Part shown: positions 43,376 through 50,997 of the stretch, piece by piece
How positions within the stretch are numbered: position 1 is the stretch's first letter
How the letters are laid out: every line of letters starts with the position of its first letter
Assembly: GCA_020692325.1 (NCBI GenBank)
Contig: JAIMKR010000012.1
Span: 1 to 50,997, forward strand
Direction: 5' to 3'
DNA from: Desulfocurvus sp.
Lineage (GTDB): Bacteria; Desulfobacterota; Desulfovibrionia; Desulfovibrionales; Desulfovibrionaceae
Length of the DNA: 50,997 bases
Program-made: the position numbers and the translations under genes
The notes under the pieces: model-generated
The model's database searches: none
Told to the model about the DNA's origin: nothing
The model's input: only the letters and a program-made list of their open reading frames with translations

Positions 43376-43486
43376 GAATTGCGAAAAATGTCAAGGTGGC
43401 TGCCGGGGAATTTGTAAAGGATTCGCCACGGCAATGCAAAGTGGTCCCCTTTGCCTTTCGCCGGGCTTTAGGCTAGCGAGGAAGCC

Positions 43487-44617
43487 ATGCGGCGGAAAAT
43501 AGAACGGTCTGAAACCGGGGCGCTGGCCCTCGACGAAACCGGCCCCGGAGCTGTGGTCCTGCGCCTCTCTGGCGCGTTGGACGCGGCTGGCGTGGCCCGG
43601 CTGTGGACGCCGGCGCTCGAGGCCGCGCGACGGCCGGATCTGCGTGAGCTGCGCGTCGAACTCTCGGGCTCGGAGTATGTGGACGGCGCGGGGCTGGCGC
43701 TGCTGGTGGCGCTTGAGGCCGCCGCGCGCGGCTCCGGCGCGCGGTTCGCCCTCGCCGGCCTGCCGGAACGCTATGCGCCGCTGCTGGCCCTGGCGGAGAA
43801 GGCCGCGCCCACCGCGAGCCCGGGAAGGCCGGTGCGCGTGTTCGGCGTGCGGGAGTGGCGCAAGATCCTGGCGGACCTGCGCGCCGTTGTCGCCTTTATC
43901 GGCGAATGCTCGCTGGTGGTCTGGCGGTCGCTGACACACCCGCGCTCCGTGCGCTGGGGCGACGTGCTGCATTCGGCCGTCGCCATTGGGGTGGAGAGCC
44001 TGCCTATTCTGCTGCTCATCGGCTTCCTCATGGGCCTCATCATGAGCTTTCAGTCGGTCATCACGCTGGAGCGCTTCGGCGGGGAGATTTATGTGCCGAA
44101 CATGCTCGGGCTGGTGATGTTCCGCGAGATGGGCCCGCTCGTCACGGCCATCCTGCTCGCCTCGCGCTCTGGTTCGGCCTTCGCGGCGGAGATTGGCACC
44201 ATGCGCGTCAACGAGGAGCTGGACGCGCTGTCCACCATGGGTATAAGCCCTGTACGCTTCCTCGTGGGGCCGCGCATCCTCTCCGCCCTGGCCGTGGTGC
44301 CTATCATGACGATCATCTTCAATTTCGCCAGCCTCATTGGCGGCGCGCTGGTCATGCTGTCCATCGGTTTCCCCCTGGTCACGTTCACCTCACGCGTGTT
44401 CGCCAACGTGCATTACACGGAACTTTTCGGCAGCTTGTTCAAAATCATTGTTTTCAGTCTGCTGGTGGCGGGCGTGAGCTGCCTGCACGGCCTGCGCACG
44501 GGCGGCGGGGCCAGCGCCGTGGGGCGCTCCACCACCTCGGCCGTGGTGAGCGGACTGGTGCTCATCACCGTGGCCGACGGCCTGTTCGCCGTCCTGTTCT
44601 ACTACTTCAAGATCTGA
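43487..44617 (+). CDS. MlaE-type ABC permease with N-terminal STAS domain
   Basis: 376 aa. Residues about 10-105 form a STAS domain (VVLRLSGALDAAGVARLW, then SGSEYVDGAGLALLVALE), as in free MlaB. Residues 130-376 are an MlaE permease with about five to six membrane segments and the family block REMGPLVTAILLASRSGSAFAAEIGTM, then NEELDALSTMGISP. It is the membrane core of an MCE/Mla-type phospholipid transporter between inner and outer membrane. The usual Ser of the STAS DSAG turn is Gly here. GAGGAAG precedes ATG 43487. First of four genes; it diverges from the lrp-putA operon. Confidence 0.93.
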   Translation: MRRKIERSETGALALDETGPGAVVLRLSGALDAAGVARLWTPALEAARRPDLRELRVELSGSEYVDGAGLALLVALEAAARGSGARFALAGLPERYAPLLALAEKAAPTASPGRPVRVFGVREWRKILADLRAVVAFIGECSLVVWRSLTHPRSVRWGDVLHSAVAIGVESLPILLLIGFLMGLIMSFQSVITLERFGGEIYVPNMLGLVMFREMGPLVTAILLASRSGSAFAAEIGTMRVNEELDALSTMGISPVRFLVGPRILSALAVVPIMTIIFNFASLIGGALVMLSIGFPLVTFTSRVFANVHYTELFGSLFKIIVFSLLVAGVSCLHGLRTGGGASAVGRSTTSAVVSGLVLITVADGLFAVLFYYFKI

Positions 44618-44641
44618 TAGGTGAGGCGCGGAAGGTAGGCC

Positions 44642-45439
44642 ATGCGAGACTCGGAATCCATCATCAGCGTGCGCGGGCTCACCTGCGCCTACGGCCGCCG
44701 TATGATCCTGCGCGACGTGAGCTTCGACGTGGCTCCCGGCGAGGTGTTCGTGGTCATTGGCCGCAGCGGCTGCGGCAAGAGCACGCTGCTCAAGCACATG
44801 ATCGGTCTGGTGCGGCCTGCCGCCGGCAGCATTCGCCTCGCCGGGCGCGACATCGTGACCGCCGAGGGCGACGAGCGTCTGCGCATTCTCAAGGGCATCG
44901 GCGTGATGTACCAGGGCGGGGCGCTGTTCGGCTCCATGACCGTGGCCCAGAACGTGGGCCTGCCGCTGGAGGAGTACACGGACCTGCCCGACGAGGCCAT
45001 CGACGCCGTGAGCCGCGTGAAGCTGGCCTTCGTGGGGCTGGAGGATTTCGGCGACGTGATGCCTTCCGATCTTTCCGGCGGCATGGTCAAAAGGGCGGCC
45101 ATCGCCCGGGCCATGGCGCTCGATCCGGCCATTCTCTTTCTCGACGAACCCTCGGCGGGGTTGGACCCCGTGACCAGCGCCGAACTGGACCGCGTCATCC
45201 GCAGTCTGGCGGAAACGCTCGGCATCACCTTCGTCATCGTCTCGCACGAGCTGCCGAGCATCCTGTCCATCGCGGACAGGGTGATTCTGCTCGACGACAA
45301 GGCCAAGGGCGTTGTGGCCGAGGGCGACCCGCGCGAGATGCACGCCAAAAGCACCGATGCGCGCGTGCGCCGCTTCTTCGATCGCGACGCGCGCGTGCCC
45401 TCGCCCGGTGGGGCCGAGGGCGTGGAGGCGACCTTATGA
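44642..45439 (+). CDS. MlaF-type ABC ATPase
   Basis: 265 aa. Walker A GRSGCGKST (about residues 40-48), Q-loop GVMYQGGALFGSMTV, signature LSGGMVKRAAIARAM, Walker B ILFLDEPSAGLDP and the H-switch His in IVSHE. The QGGALF Q-loop and MVKR signature are MlaF features. It powers lipid transport through the STAS-MlaE permease. It starts 24 bases after the permease stop and its TGA overlaps the MlaD start. Confidence 0.94.
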   Translation: MRDSESIISVRGLTCAYGRRMILRDVSFDVAPGEVFVVIGRSGCGKSTLLKHMIGLVRPAAGSIRLAGRDIVTAEGDERLRILKGIGVMYQGGALFGSMTVAQNVGLPLEEYTDLPDEAIDAVSRVKLAFVGLEDFGDVMPSDLSGGMVKRAAIARAMALDPAILFLDEPSAGLDPVTSAELDRVIRSLAETLGITFVIVSHELPSILSIADRVILLDDKAKGVVAEGDPREMHAKSTDARVRRFFDRDARVPSPGGAEGVEATL

Positions 45440-46659
45440 TCATTCGCGGCGGCGACTACTTCAAACTCGGACTCTTCGTCATCGCTGGCGTGGCGCTGCT
45501 GCTGGTGGTGCTTTTCGCGCTGGGCGCGGGCAAGCTCTTTCAGCGCACCTATCAGATGGAGACCTACATCAACGAGTCGGTCAACGGTCTGGAGGTTGGC
45601 TCCGCGGTGAAGTTCCGCGGCGTGCGCATCGGCAGCGTGTCGGAGATAGGCTTCGTCTCCGGCAAGTACGGACAAAACGCCGCGGGCTACCGCTACGTCT
45701 ATGTGCTGTGCACCCTGGACCGCGACTTCTTCGGCACCATGGGTGGAAAACCCGCCAGGGAGCAGGCCGCCTCCGAGGTGGCTCGGGGGCTGCGCGCGCG
45801 CACCATATCCCAGGGCCTCACTGGGCAGCTGTTCCTGGGCCTGGATTACGTGGATCCCGTCCACAACCCGCCGCTGCCCATCAACTGGGAGCCGGCGAGC
45901 ATCTATATTCCCGCCGCGCCCAGCACGCTCTCGCAGGCCGAGCAGGCCGTGCAGAGCATAAGCCGCACCCTCACCGGCCTGGACAAGGCCGAGCTGCCCG
46001 AGGCGGTGAGGAGCTTCCGGCGCTTCGCGGACAGCGCCAGCCACTTCCTCGACGCCACTGATCCCAAGGTGCTGGGGCCCAGGCTGGCCGACACCCTCGA
46101 TCAGGCCAGGCGGCTGCTCGCGCGGCTCAACACCATCCTCGCCGATCCCGCCGCCGGGCGCATCGTGCCCGAGACCGCGCGGACCGTGACCGGCCTGCGC
46201 AAGACCGTCGAGGCCGCCGGACCGGACGCGGTGCGGCTCGTTCACGACTCGCGCGAGACCGTGGCCAGCCTCAAGGCCTCGGCGCGGGCGCTGGAGCGCT
46301 TCACCACCGATCCCGAGACGCGCAGGCAGCTGGCGGCCATGCCCGGAGCGCTCAAGCAGGCGCGGGAGACCATCGAGCAACTGCGCGGCGCGGCAGGCCG
46401 GCTCAACTCCGTGCTCGGCCGGGTGGAGCAGCTCTCCGCCTCGCAGCAGGCCAACGTGCAGGGCATTCTGGAAAGCGCGCGCGGACTCATCGAGAATCTG
46501 CGCGAACTCACCGGCGAGGCCAAGCGTTATCCCTCGGGCGTGCTCTTCGGCCCGCCGCCGGCGAAAACCTCGCTCGATGGCGCTTCCGAAAACACCGTTC
46601 CCAACGCGAATCCCATGGACGGCAAGCCGGCGGACGCCGCCGCAAGCGCCGCGAAATAG
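45436..46659 (+). CDS. MlaD-type MCE-domain substrate-binding protein
   Basis: 407 aa. One N-terminal membrane anchor (about residues 8-30) and one MCE domain (about 38-140: VNGLEVGSAVKFRGVRIGSV, then GLRARTISQGLTGQLFLGLDYVD). A long Ala/Arg/Leu-rich helical region (about 165-365) follows and probably makes a coiled-coil tube or needle, longer than the 183-aa E. coli MlaD and more like PqiB/YebT-class or Mce proteins. It should bridge toward the outer membrane. ATG 45436 is in an ATGA overlap with mlaF; the frame is open much further upstream but that part is antisense or shifted to mlaE and mlaF. Confidence 0.92.
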   Translation: MIIRGGDYFKLGLFVIAGVALLLVVLFALGAGKLFQRTYQMETYINESVNGLEVGSAVKFRGVRIGSVSEIGFVSGKYGQNAAGYRYVYVLCTLDRDFFGTMGGKPAREQAASEVARGLRARTISQGLTGQLFLGLDYVDPVHNPPLPINWEPASIYIPAAPSTLSQAEQAVQSISRTLTGLDKAELPEAVRSFRRFADSASHFLDATDPKVLGPRLADTLDQARRLLARLNTILADPAAGRIVPETARTVTGLRKTVEAAGPDAVRLVHDSRETVASLKASARALERFTTDPETRRQLAAMPGALKQARETIEQLRGAAGRLNSVLGRVEQLSASQQANVQGILESARGLIENLRELTGEAKRYPSGVLFGPPPAKTSLDGASENTVPNANPMDGKPADAAASAAK

Positions 46660-46673
46660 ACGGAGGCAGCCAT

Positions 46674-47306
46674 ATGCGCCGTATTGTCCCTTTGACGTTG
46701 TCGATCCTGTGCCTGGCGCTGGCGTGCGCCGCCTGCGTGAAGCTGCAACGCCAGCCGCTGGACAAGCACTACTACGCGCTGGAGGTTTCACGCTCGGCCT
46801 CGGCCTCCGGCGTGGCCACGCCGGCGCTGACGCCGGAAACGCTGCTTGTGCGCAGGCTGGAGGTCGCCCCGCGCGACGCCGGGCGCGAGCTGGTGTATCG
46901 CACCGCGCCCTCGGCCTGGACGGCGGACTTTTACAATCAGCTTTTCGTCACCCCGGCGGACATGCTCACGCAGGACCTGCGTGCGTGGTTGTCCTCGGCG
47001 CGCGTGTTCGCCAACGTGGTGGAGCCGGCGAGCCTGGCCCCCACGCGCTACAGCCTGGAGGGGAACGTCTCATCCCTGCATGGCGACTTCGCCGTGAATC
47101 CGCCCCAGGCAGTGGTGGAGATGCAGTTCCTGCTGCTGGAGGACGCCCCCGAGGGCCGGCGTATCGTGTTCACGCGGCAGTACCGCCGCACCGCATCGCT
47201 CGCCGCCCGCACGCCGCAGGCGCTGGTTGAGGCGCTCCGGCAGGCTGTGACGGGCGTCTACGCCGGGCTTGAGGCGGACCTGCGCGCCGCCATGACGAAG
47301 CGCTAA
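46674..47306 (+). CDS. ABC-transport auxiliary lipoprotein (PqiC/DUF330-like)
   Basis: 210 aa. A signal peptide ends in the lipobox CAAC (Cys21). The mature part has YYALEV near the start, LLVRRLEVAPRDAGRELVYRTAPSAWTADFYNQLFVTPADML and ALVEALRQAV, the layout of the PqiC/YmbA-type auxiliary lipoproteins. These sit on the inner leaflet of the outer membrane and dock MCE needles. It starts 14 bases after mlaD and ends the operon. Confidence 0.88.
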   Translation: MRRIVPLTLSILCLALACAACVKLQRQPLDKHYYALEVSRSASASGVATPALTPETLLVRRLEVAPRDAGRELVYRTAPSAWTADFYNQLFVTPADMLTQDLRAWLSSARVFANVVEPASLAPTRYSLEGNVSSLHGDFAVNPPQAVVEMQFLLLEDAPEGRRIVFTRQYRRTASLAARTPQALVEALRQAVTGVYAGLEADLRAAMTKR

Positions 47307-47319
47307 TCCCTTCCCGTGG

Positions 47320-47349
47320 CTGCGCCAGCCGGAGCCCTGGCTGGCGCAG
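47320..47349. terminator. strong hairpin after the Mla-type operon
   Basis: The 11-bp stem CTGCGCCAGCC/GGCTGGCGCAG has an eight-base loop, starting 13 bases after the lipoprotein stop. No T-run follows, so termination may be Rho-assisted or the hairpin may protect the mRNA end. Confidence 0.55.
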
Positions 47350-47441
47350 GCTTCCGAATGCGGTGGCCCCGCGTGGGTGGCCGTCCTCGGCGGGAGCTGC
47401 CTCGCCATGGGGCAGACGCCGGCCATCCGAATTCAGACGAA

Positions 47442-47469
47442 AGAGCCAGCGAGTTGCCCCGCTGGCTCT
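47442..47469. terminator. second hairpin between convergent genes
   Basis: The 10-bp stem AGAGCCAGCG/CGCTGGCTCT has an eight-base loop. It lies between the Mla-type operon and the convergent DUF2064-like gene (stop at 47567). The arms share GCCAGC with the hairpin at 47320. No long U-run. Confidence 0.5.
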
Positions 47470-47566
47470 ATGAATGCAACTTCTATTGTAATTACAATGC
47501 GTTACAAAACAAACAGCCAACTAGCCGAATTGACGCGGGAGTGAACAACGCCTTGCGACTCAACAG

Positions 47567-48247
47567 CTAGATTCCCGCGCGCTCGGCCGCGAGGCGCACC
47601 GAGGGCAGCCGGGCGAAGCGCGTGTCGCGGCAACGCGTGGCCAGGGCGGCCGCCTCGTCGAGGGAGGTCACGGGCGAGTAGGGCGGGAGCATTTTGAGCT
47701 TGCGCTCGTAGAAAACCAGCAGGTTCTGCATCCGTTCGCACGTCTTGGGGCGGTCCTGGTCGATCAGGTCCAGCACGTCGGTGGTGTAGCCCTCGAAGTC
47801 GAAACCCAGGGCATAGACCCCGTCCATGTCCTCGGAGCCCGGGGCCGTCGGCACCGGGCCAAGACTGCAACACTTCCAGTTGAGCCAGTCCAGCGCGCCT
47901 TGCACCACGTGCACCGGCAGGTCCGGCGCGGCGTTGGGCAGGAGCAGAACCCGTTCGTACCCGCGCGCGAAGGCCAGCCGGAAGGCGTTACGTTGGCGTT
48001 TTTGCCGGTTGGCGCCGTGGGGACTCGTGATTTTGAGACCCTTGGCCGCATCGCCCAGCACGCGGCGCGCGGTGTCCCTGTCGGTCTCGTCGTTGGTGAA
48101 GGCGAACACGTCGGCGTCGAGGTCGGCCAGCCCGCGCAGGGTGTCGCGCACAAGTGCCAGGGCAAGGGGATCGGGGGCGTCGTTCGGGCCGAGCCCGGCG
48201 ATGAGCGGCAGCGGATGGTCGAGGAAAAGCAGAATTGCGGATTTCAT
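47567..48247 (-). CDS. DUF2064-like (glycosyltransferase-A fold) protein
   Basis: 226 aa. The layout recalls DUF2064/TIGR04282 nucleotide-sugar-like proteins: an N-terminal strand SAILLFLDHPL, a mid NAFRLAFARGYERVLLLPNAAPDLP where the family has a G-D-x-P-x-L-P motif, then LGPVPTAPGSEDMDGVYALGFD in place of the usual LGPA-x-DGGYYLIGL. The acidic metal-binding positions are changed (GSD to PNA), so catalysis may be lost or altered. AGGAG precedes ATG 48247. Family call moderate; function unknown. Confidence 0.7.
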   Translation of the reverse strand: MKSAILLFLDHPLPLIAGLGPNDAPDPLALALVRDTLRGLADLDADVFAFTNDETDRDTARRVLGDAAKGLKITSPHGANRQKRQRNAFRLAFARGYERVLLLPNAAPDLPVHVVQGALDWLNWKCCSLGPVPTAPGSEDMDGVYALGFDFEGYTTDVLDLIDQDRPKTCERMQNLLVFYERKLKMLPPYSPVTSLDEAAALATRCRDTRFARLPSVRLAAERAGI

Positions 48248-48389
48248 GCGAGCTCCTGAATTGGGTTGCCGGAAAGGTAAACGCTGCGCGGCCGTCTGGC
48301 AATGCCGGGAGGGGCGCTCTTGAAGCCCCACGGCAAACGGGATATGCAGCCTGACGGAAGAGTCCATTCAACTTTCATGCGGAGCCCCC

Positions 48390-48854
48390 ATGCGCAAAGA
48401 CGTGACCCGAGACCCCGGCGCCGTGGCCGATATTCTGGACTGCGCCGAATTCATGACCCTCGCGCTGGCCGATGCCGAGGGACCGTATAGCGTGCCCGTG
48501 AGCTTCGCCCACGCCGACGGTGTGTTGTTCCTGTCGGCGTGCAAGGGCCGCAAGTTCGAGGCCCTGCGCAAGGCCGAGGAGCGGGGGACGCCCGTGGGCT
48601 TTTCCGCCGCGTGCGACCTGGAGATGAAGACCGGCGACAGGGCCTGTCAGTGGGGTTACAAGTTCCGTTGCGTCATCGGAACCGGGCGGGTGCGCGTCGT
48701 TACCGACCCGGTCGAGCGCCGTGCCGGGCTTGGCGTCATCATGTCCAAGTACGCCGGAGGCGACGAGTTCCCCTACGATGAGAGCGTCCTGGATAAGACG
48801 GCCGTGGTGGCCATCCGCGTGGAGACCATCACCGCCCGTCTCAAACTGAGTTGA
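48390..48854 (+). CDS. pyridoxamine 5-phosphate oxidase-like flavin-binding protein
   Basis: 154 aa, split-barrel PNPOx/NimA-like fold: [42 protein letters not shown] is the usual N-terminal half, followed by the [17 protein letters not shown] strand and the [17 protein letters not shown] ending. Members bind FMN, F420 or heme; some reduce nitroimidazoles. The exact cofactor and substrate are unknown. Starts at ATG 48390. It stands just ahead of the SGNH hydrolase gene (11 bases) and may be co-transcribed with it. Confidence 0.88.
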   Translation: MRKDVTRDPGAVADILDCAEFMTLALADAEGPYSVPVSFAHADGVLFLSACKGRKFEALRKAEERGTPVGFSAACDLEMKTGDRACQWGYKFRCVIGTGRVRVVTDPVERRAGLGVIMSKYAGGDEFPYDESVLDKTAVVAIRVETITARLKLS

Positions 48855-48865
48855 AGGAGCGCGCC

Positions 48866-49453
48866 ATGGTCATCTGTTTTCTTGGCGATTCGCTGACGCT
48901 CGGCGTCGGCGACGAGCGGGCCATGGGGGGCTGGGTGGGCCGGCTGACCCAGGCCAGCTACGCTCTGGACTCCGCGCGCTCGCGCACGCTCACCGTGTAC
49001 AACCTCGGCGTGCGCGGCGACGCCGCCGTGACCCTCGTGAACCGCTGGCGCGGCGATGCCGACCGCCGTCGCAGAAAGGGCGAGGACATGGCTTTCGTGT
49101 TCAGCTTCGGCGCGGCCGACGGGCAGCGCAAATTCCCCCGCGATTCGACCTTCGCCGCCGGCAAGGCCATTCTGTGCGAGGCGGCCGCCCTGGGCCGCAC
49201 GCTGTACGTCTCGCCGCCGCCGCCGCTGGATCCGGCGTGGGCAGCCGACACCAGACGCATCGGCGCGGAGCTGCGCGTCTTCTGCGCCACCCTGGGCGTT
49301 CCGACCACGGATTTTTTCGAGCCGCTCGCCGCGGACGCCGCCTACATGGCCTCGCTGGCCACGGACGGCATCCACCCCGACGCCGCCGGGTACGACAAGA
49401 TGGCGGCGCTGCTGCGCGCCTGGCCGCCCCTGGCCGAGCTGATGCTCCTGTAG
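48866..49453 (+). CDS. SGNH/GDSL hydrolase
   Basis: 195 aa. Block I is FLGDSLTLG with the nucleophile Ser9, block II is NLGVRGD, block III reads FGAADGQ where the family has GxND, so the oxyanion-hole Asn is missing, and block V is [10 protein letters not shown] with the catalytic Asp/His. Without a signal peptide it should act in the cytoplasm as an esterase or lipase-like enzyme on an unknown acyl substrate. AAGGAG is seven bases before ATG 48866. Confidence 0.88.
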   Translation: MVICFLGDSLTLGVGDERAMGGWVGRLTQASYALDSARSRTLTVYNLGVRGDAAVTLVNRWRGDADRRRRKGEDMAFVFSFGAADGQRKFPRDSTFAAGKAILCEAAALGRTLYVSPPPPLDPAWAADTRRIGAELRVFCATLGVPTTDFFEPLAADAAYMASLATDGIHPDAAGYDKMAALLRAWPPLAELMLL

Positions 49454-49605
49454 CCCGCGCCGGTCCCCCCCCTGTGATTGTCCGCGATCGGCAATCGCGT
49501 TACAGGTGGGACGAAAGCGCGCGTTTCCGAGCCGACGGCGCGCCGGCCGGTCCGCAGCGATCCCTGTCCGCGACCTCGGGGCGTCCATCCAACCAGGAGC
49601 CACGC

Positions 49606-50997
49606 ATGAGCCAGACCCAGCCTGTGTTCATCGAACCCTTCGACCTCTATCTTTTTGGCAAGGGCGAGCACTGGGATCTTTACCGCATCCTCGGCGCGCA
49701 CCCGCACGAACAAAACGGCGCGAGGGGCTATCGCTTCGCCGTGTGGGCTCCAAACGCTCGCAAGGTCAGCCTCGTGGGGCCCTTTAATGACTGGTTGGGC
49801 CGGGAGCACCCGCTGTATCCCGTGGGGTCGTCGGGAATCTGGGCCGGATTCCTGCCCGGTCTGCCCGAGGGCGAACTCTACAAGTTCGCCGTGAAGGCGT
49901 TGGACGGCCGCGTCACCTACAAGACCGATCCCCTCGCCTTCGCCACGGAGCTGCGGCCGGGCAACGCCTCGCGCACCACTCATCTGGAAGGCTATGAGTG
50001 GGGCGACGCGGACTGGCTGGCGAAACGCGCGGCCGCCAATCCTCCGCTGAACAAGCCGCAGTCCGTCTACGAGGTCCACGCGGGATCCTGGCGGCGGCGC
50101 GATGGCCATTTCCTCACCTATCGCGAGCTGGCCGATGAGCTTATCCCCTATGTGAAGAAGCTCGGGTTCTCCCACATCGAGTTCATGCCCCTGTCCGAGC
50201 ATCCGCTGGACGAGAGCTGGGGCTACCAGACCAGCCATTATTTCGCGCCCACCTCGCGTTTCGGCGATCCCGACGGCCTGCGCCTCCTCATCGACCGCTG
50301 CCACCAGGAGGGGGTGGGCATCATCCTTGACTGGGTGCCGGGACATTTCCCCAAGGACGAATGGTGCCTGGGGCGCTTCGACGGCACGGCGCTCTACGAG
50401 CACGAGGACCCGCGCAAGGGCGAGCACCCGGACTGGGGAACGTACATCTTCAACTATGGTCGGCACGAGGTCAAAAATTTCCTGCTGGCCAACGCGCTCT
50501 ACTGGTTCAAGGAGTTCCACATCGACGGCATCCGCATCGACGCCGTGGCCTCGATGCTCTACCTGGACTACTCGCGCAGCGATGGTCAGTGGATTCCCAA
50601 CGAGTTCGGCGGACGCGAGAACCTGGAGGCCATCGAGCTGCTCAAGGAGCTGAACACCGTGGCCCATTCGAATTTCCCCGGCATCATGATGATCGCCGAG
50701 GAGTCCACGGCTTGGCCCGGCGTTTCGCGTCCCATCTACACCGGAGGGCTCGGCTTCACCTTCAAGTGGAACATGGGCTGGATGAACGACACCCTGGCCT
50801 ATTTCGCCAAGGACCCCGTGCACCGCGCCTATCACCACGACAGCCTGACCTTCTCCATGCTCTACGCCTTCACCGAAAACTTCGTGCTGCCGCTGTCCCA
50901 CGACGAGGTGGTGCACGGCAAGGGCGCGCTGCTGTCCAAGATGCCCGGCGACATGTGGCGGAAGTTCGCCAATCTGCGGCTTTTGCTGGCCTATCAA
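49606..50997 (+). CDS. glgB: 1,4-alpha-glucan branching enzyme GlgB (3-prime end cut by window)
   Basis: The first 464 codons are present. A CBM48 domain spans about residues 30-130 ([22 protein letters not shown]). The GH13 barrel follows with [17 protein letters not shown], nucleophile Asp312 in [13 protein letters not shown], acid/base Glu365 in MMIAEES and Asp433 in [12 protein letters not shown], all expected of a branching enzyme that makes alpha-1,6 links in glycogen. It lacks the extra N-terminal domain of E. coli GlgB, so it is the short form. CAGGAG precedes ATG 49606. It could use glucan built via the TreS-maltokinase route, but GlgE is not seen. Confidence 0.95.
   Translation, partial: MSQTQPVFIEPFDLYLFGKGEHWDLYRILGAHPHEQNGARGYRFAVWAPNARKVSLVGPFNDWLGREHPLYPVGSSGIWAGFLPGLPEGELYKFAVKALDGRVTYKTDPLAFATELRPGNASRTTHLEGYEWGDADWLAKRAAANPPLNKPQSVYEVHAGSWRRRDGHFLTYRELADELIPYVKKLGFSHIEFMPLSEHPLDESWGYQTSHYFAPTSRFGDPDGLRLLIDRCHQEGVGIILDWVPGHFPKDEWCLGRFDGTALYEHEDPRKGEHPDWGTYIFNYGRHEVKNFLLANALYWFKEFHIDGIRIDAVASMLYLDYSRSDGQWIPNEFGGRENLEAIELLKELNTVAHSNFPGIMMIAEESTAWPGVSRPIYTGGLGFTFKWNMGWMNDTLAYFAKDPVHRAYHHDSLTFSMLYAFTENFVLPLSHDEVVHGKGALLSKMPGDMWRKFANLRLLLAYQ

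Noticed and set aside
43855-45435. 527-codon extension upstream of the MlaD frame
   Set aside because: It runs through mlaE and mlaF in another frame; ATG 45436 in an ATGA overlap with mlaF is the proper start.
1-50997. tRNA, rRNA and CRISPR arrays
   Set aside because: No cloverleaf-like segment, rRNA core sequence or regularly spaced repeat series was noticed by eye; a tRNAscan/Rfam/CRISPR search would settle this.

Overview
The window is high-GC DNA of a Gram-negative bacterium. It encodes outer-membrane lipoproteins, a TolC-type outer-membrane factor, an MCE/Mla-type lipid transporter and Lrp/ArgP regulators. The gene style (DarP, ArgP/ArgO, a PutA lacking a DNA-binding domain, small zinc-ribbon proteins, many PAS/GAF histidine kinases) would fit a Desulfovibrionales-like proteobacterium. 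That is an inference from gene content, not a measured placement. No rRNA, tRNA, CRISPR array, phage gene set or intact mobile element was seen.

Positions 1-33.6 kb look like an accessory stress and carbohydrate region. On the minus strand come a small unknown ORF, an acetoin reductase-like SDR, a two-domain PRC-barrel protein and a 53-aa zinc-ribbon ORF. A gene-poor stretch (2.7-3.57 kb) follows. Then there is a tightly coupled trehalose/osmotic operon: MscS-type channel, TreS-maltokinase fusion, OtsB-OtsA fusion. Next is a two-gene glucose PTS (EIIA-HPr-EI fusion plus EIICB with an extra cysteine-less IIB-like tail). Convergent to it is an RbbA/YhhJ-type ABC exporter operon (unknown 121-aa ORF, NodT/TolC-like factor, HlyD-like adaptor, double-ATPase permease, second permease). 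Then come a three-gene coupled set (67-aa protein, APH-fold kinase, HAD protein), a group of envelope stress proteins (GlsB-like, two BON-domain proteins, DUF3309) and a signalling operon (DivK-like receiver, REC-HD-GYP, PAS histidine kinase, CHASE3/PAS/GAF hybrid kinase).

At 33.6-34.63 kb there is a junction: an unknown acidic ORF, a truncated IS3-family OrfA, and a block of nested inverted repeats and a 21-bp direct repeat. It may mark one edge of the accessory region.

From 34.6 kb on the genes look more like core genome: OsmC, divergent ArgP/ArgO, a PAS-GGDEF diguanylate cyclase, a zinc-ribbon protein, DarP, DUF2461, PutA with its Lrp-family regulator, a four-gene Mla-type ABC transporter (STAS-MlaE, MlaF, MlaD, lipoprotein), a DUF2064-like protein, a PNPOx-like protein, an SGNH hydrolase, and the start of a glycogen branching enzyme cut by the window end.

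Functional themes are osmotic and envelope stress (trehalose, MscS, BON, PRC, GlsB), glucose import and alpha-glucan metabolism (PtsG, TreS/maltokinase, GlgB), cyclic-di-GMP signalling (one HD-GYP, one GGEEF) and amino-acid handling (PutA/Lrp, ArgP/ArgO). The best candidates for something undescribed are the coupled 67-aa/kinase/HAD set at 22.6-24.6 kb, the self-contained PTS with the degenerate IIB tail, and the sensor/stress-protein block at 24.7-33.6 kb.
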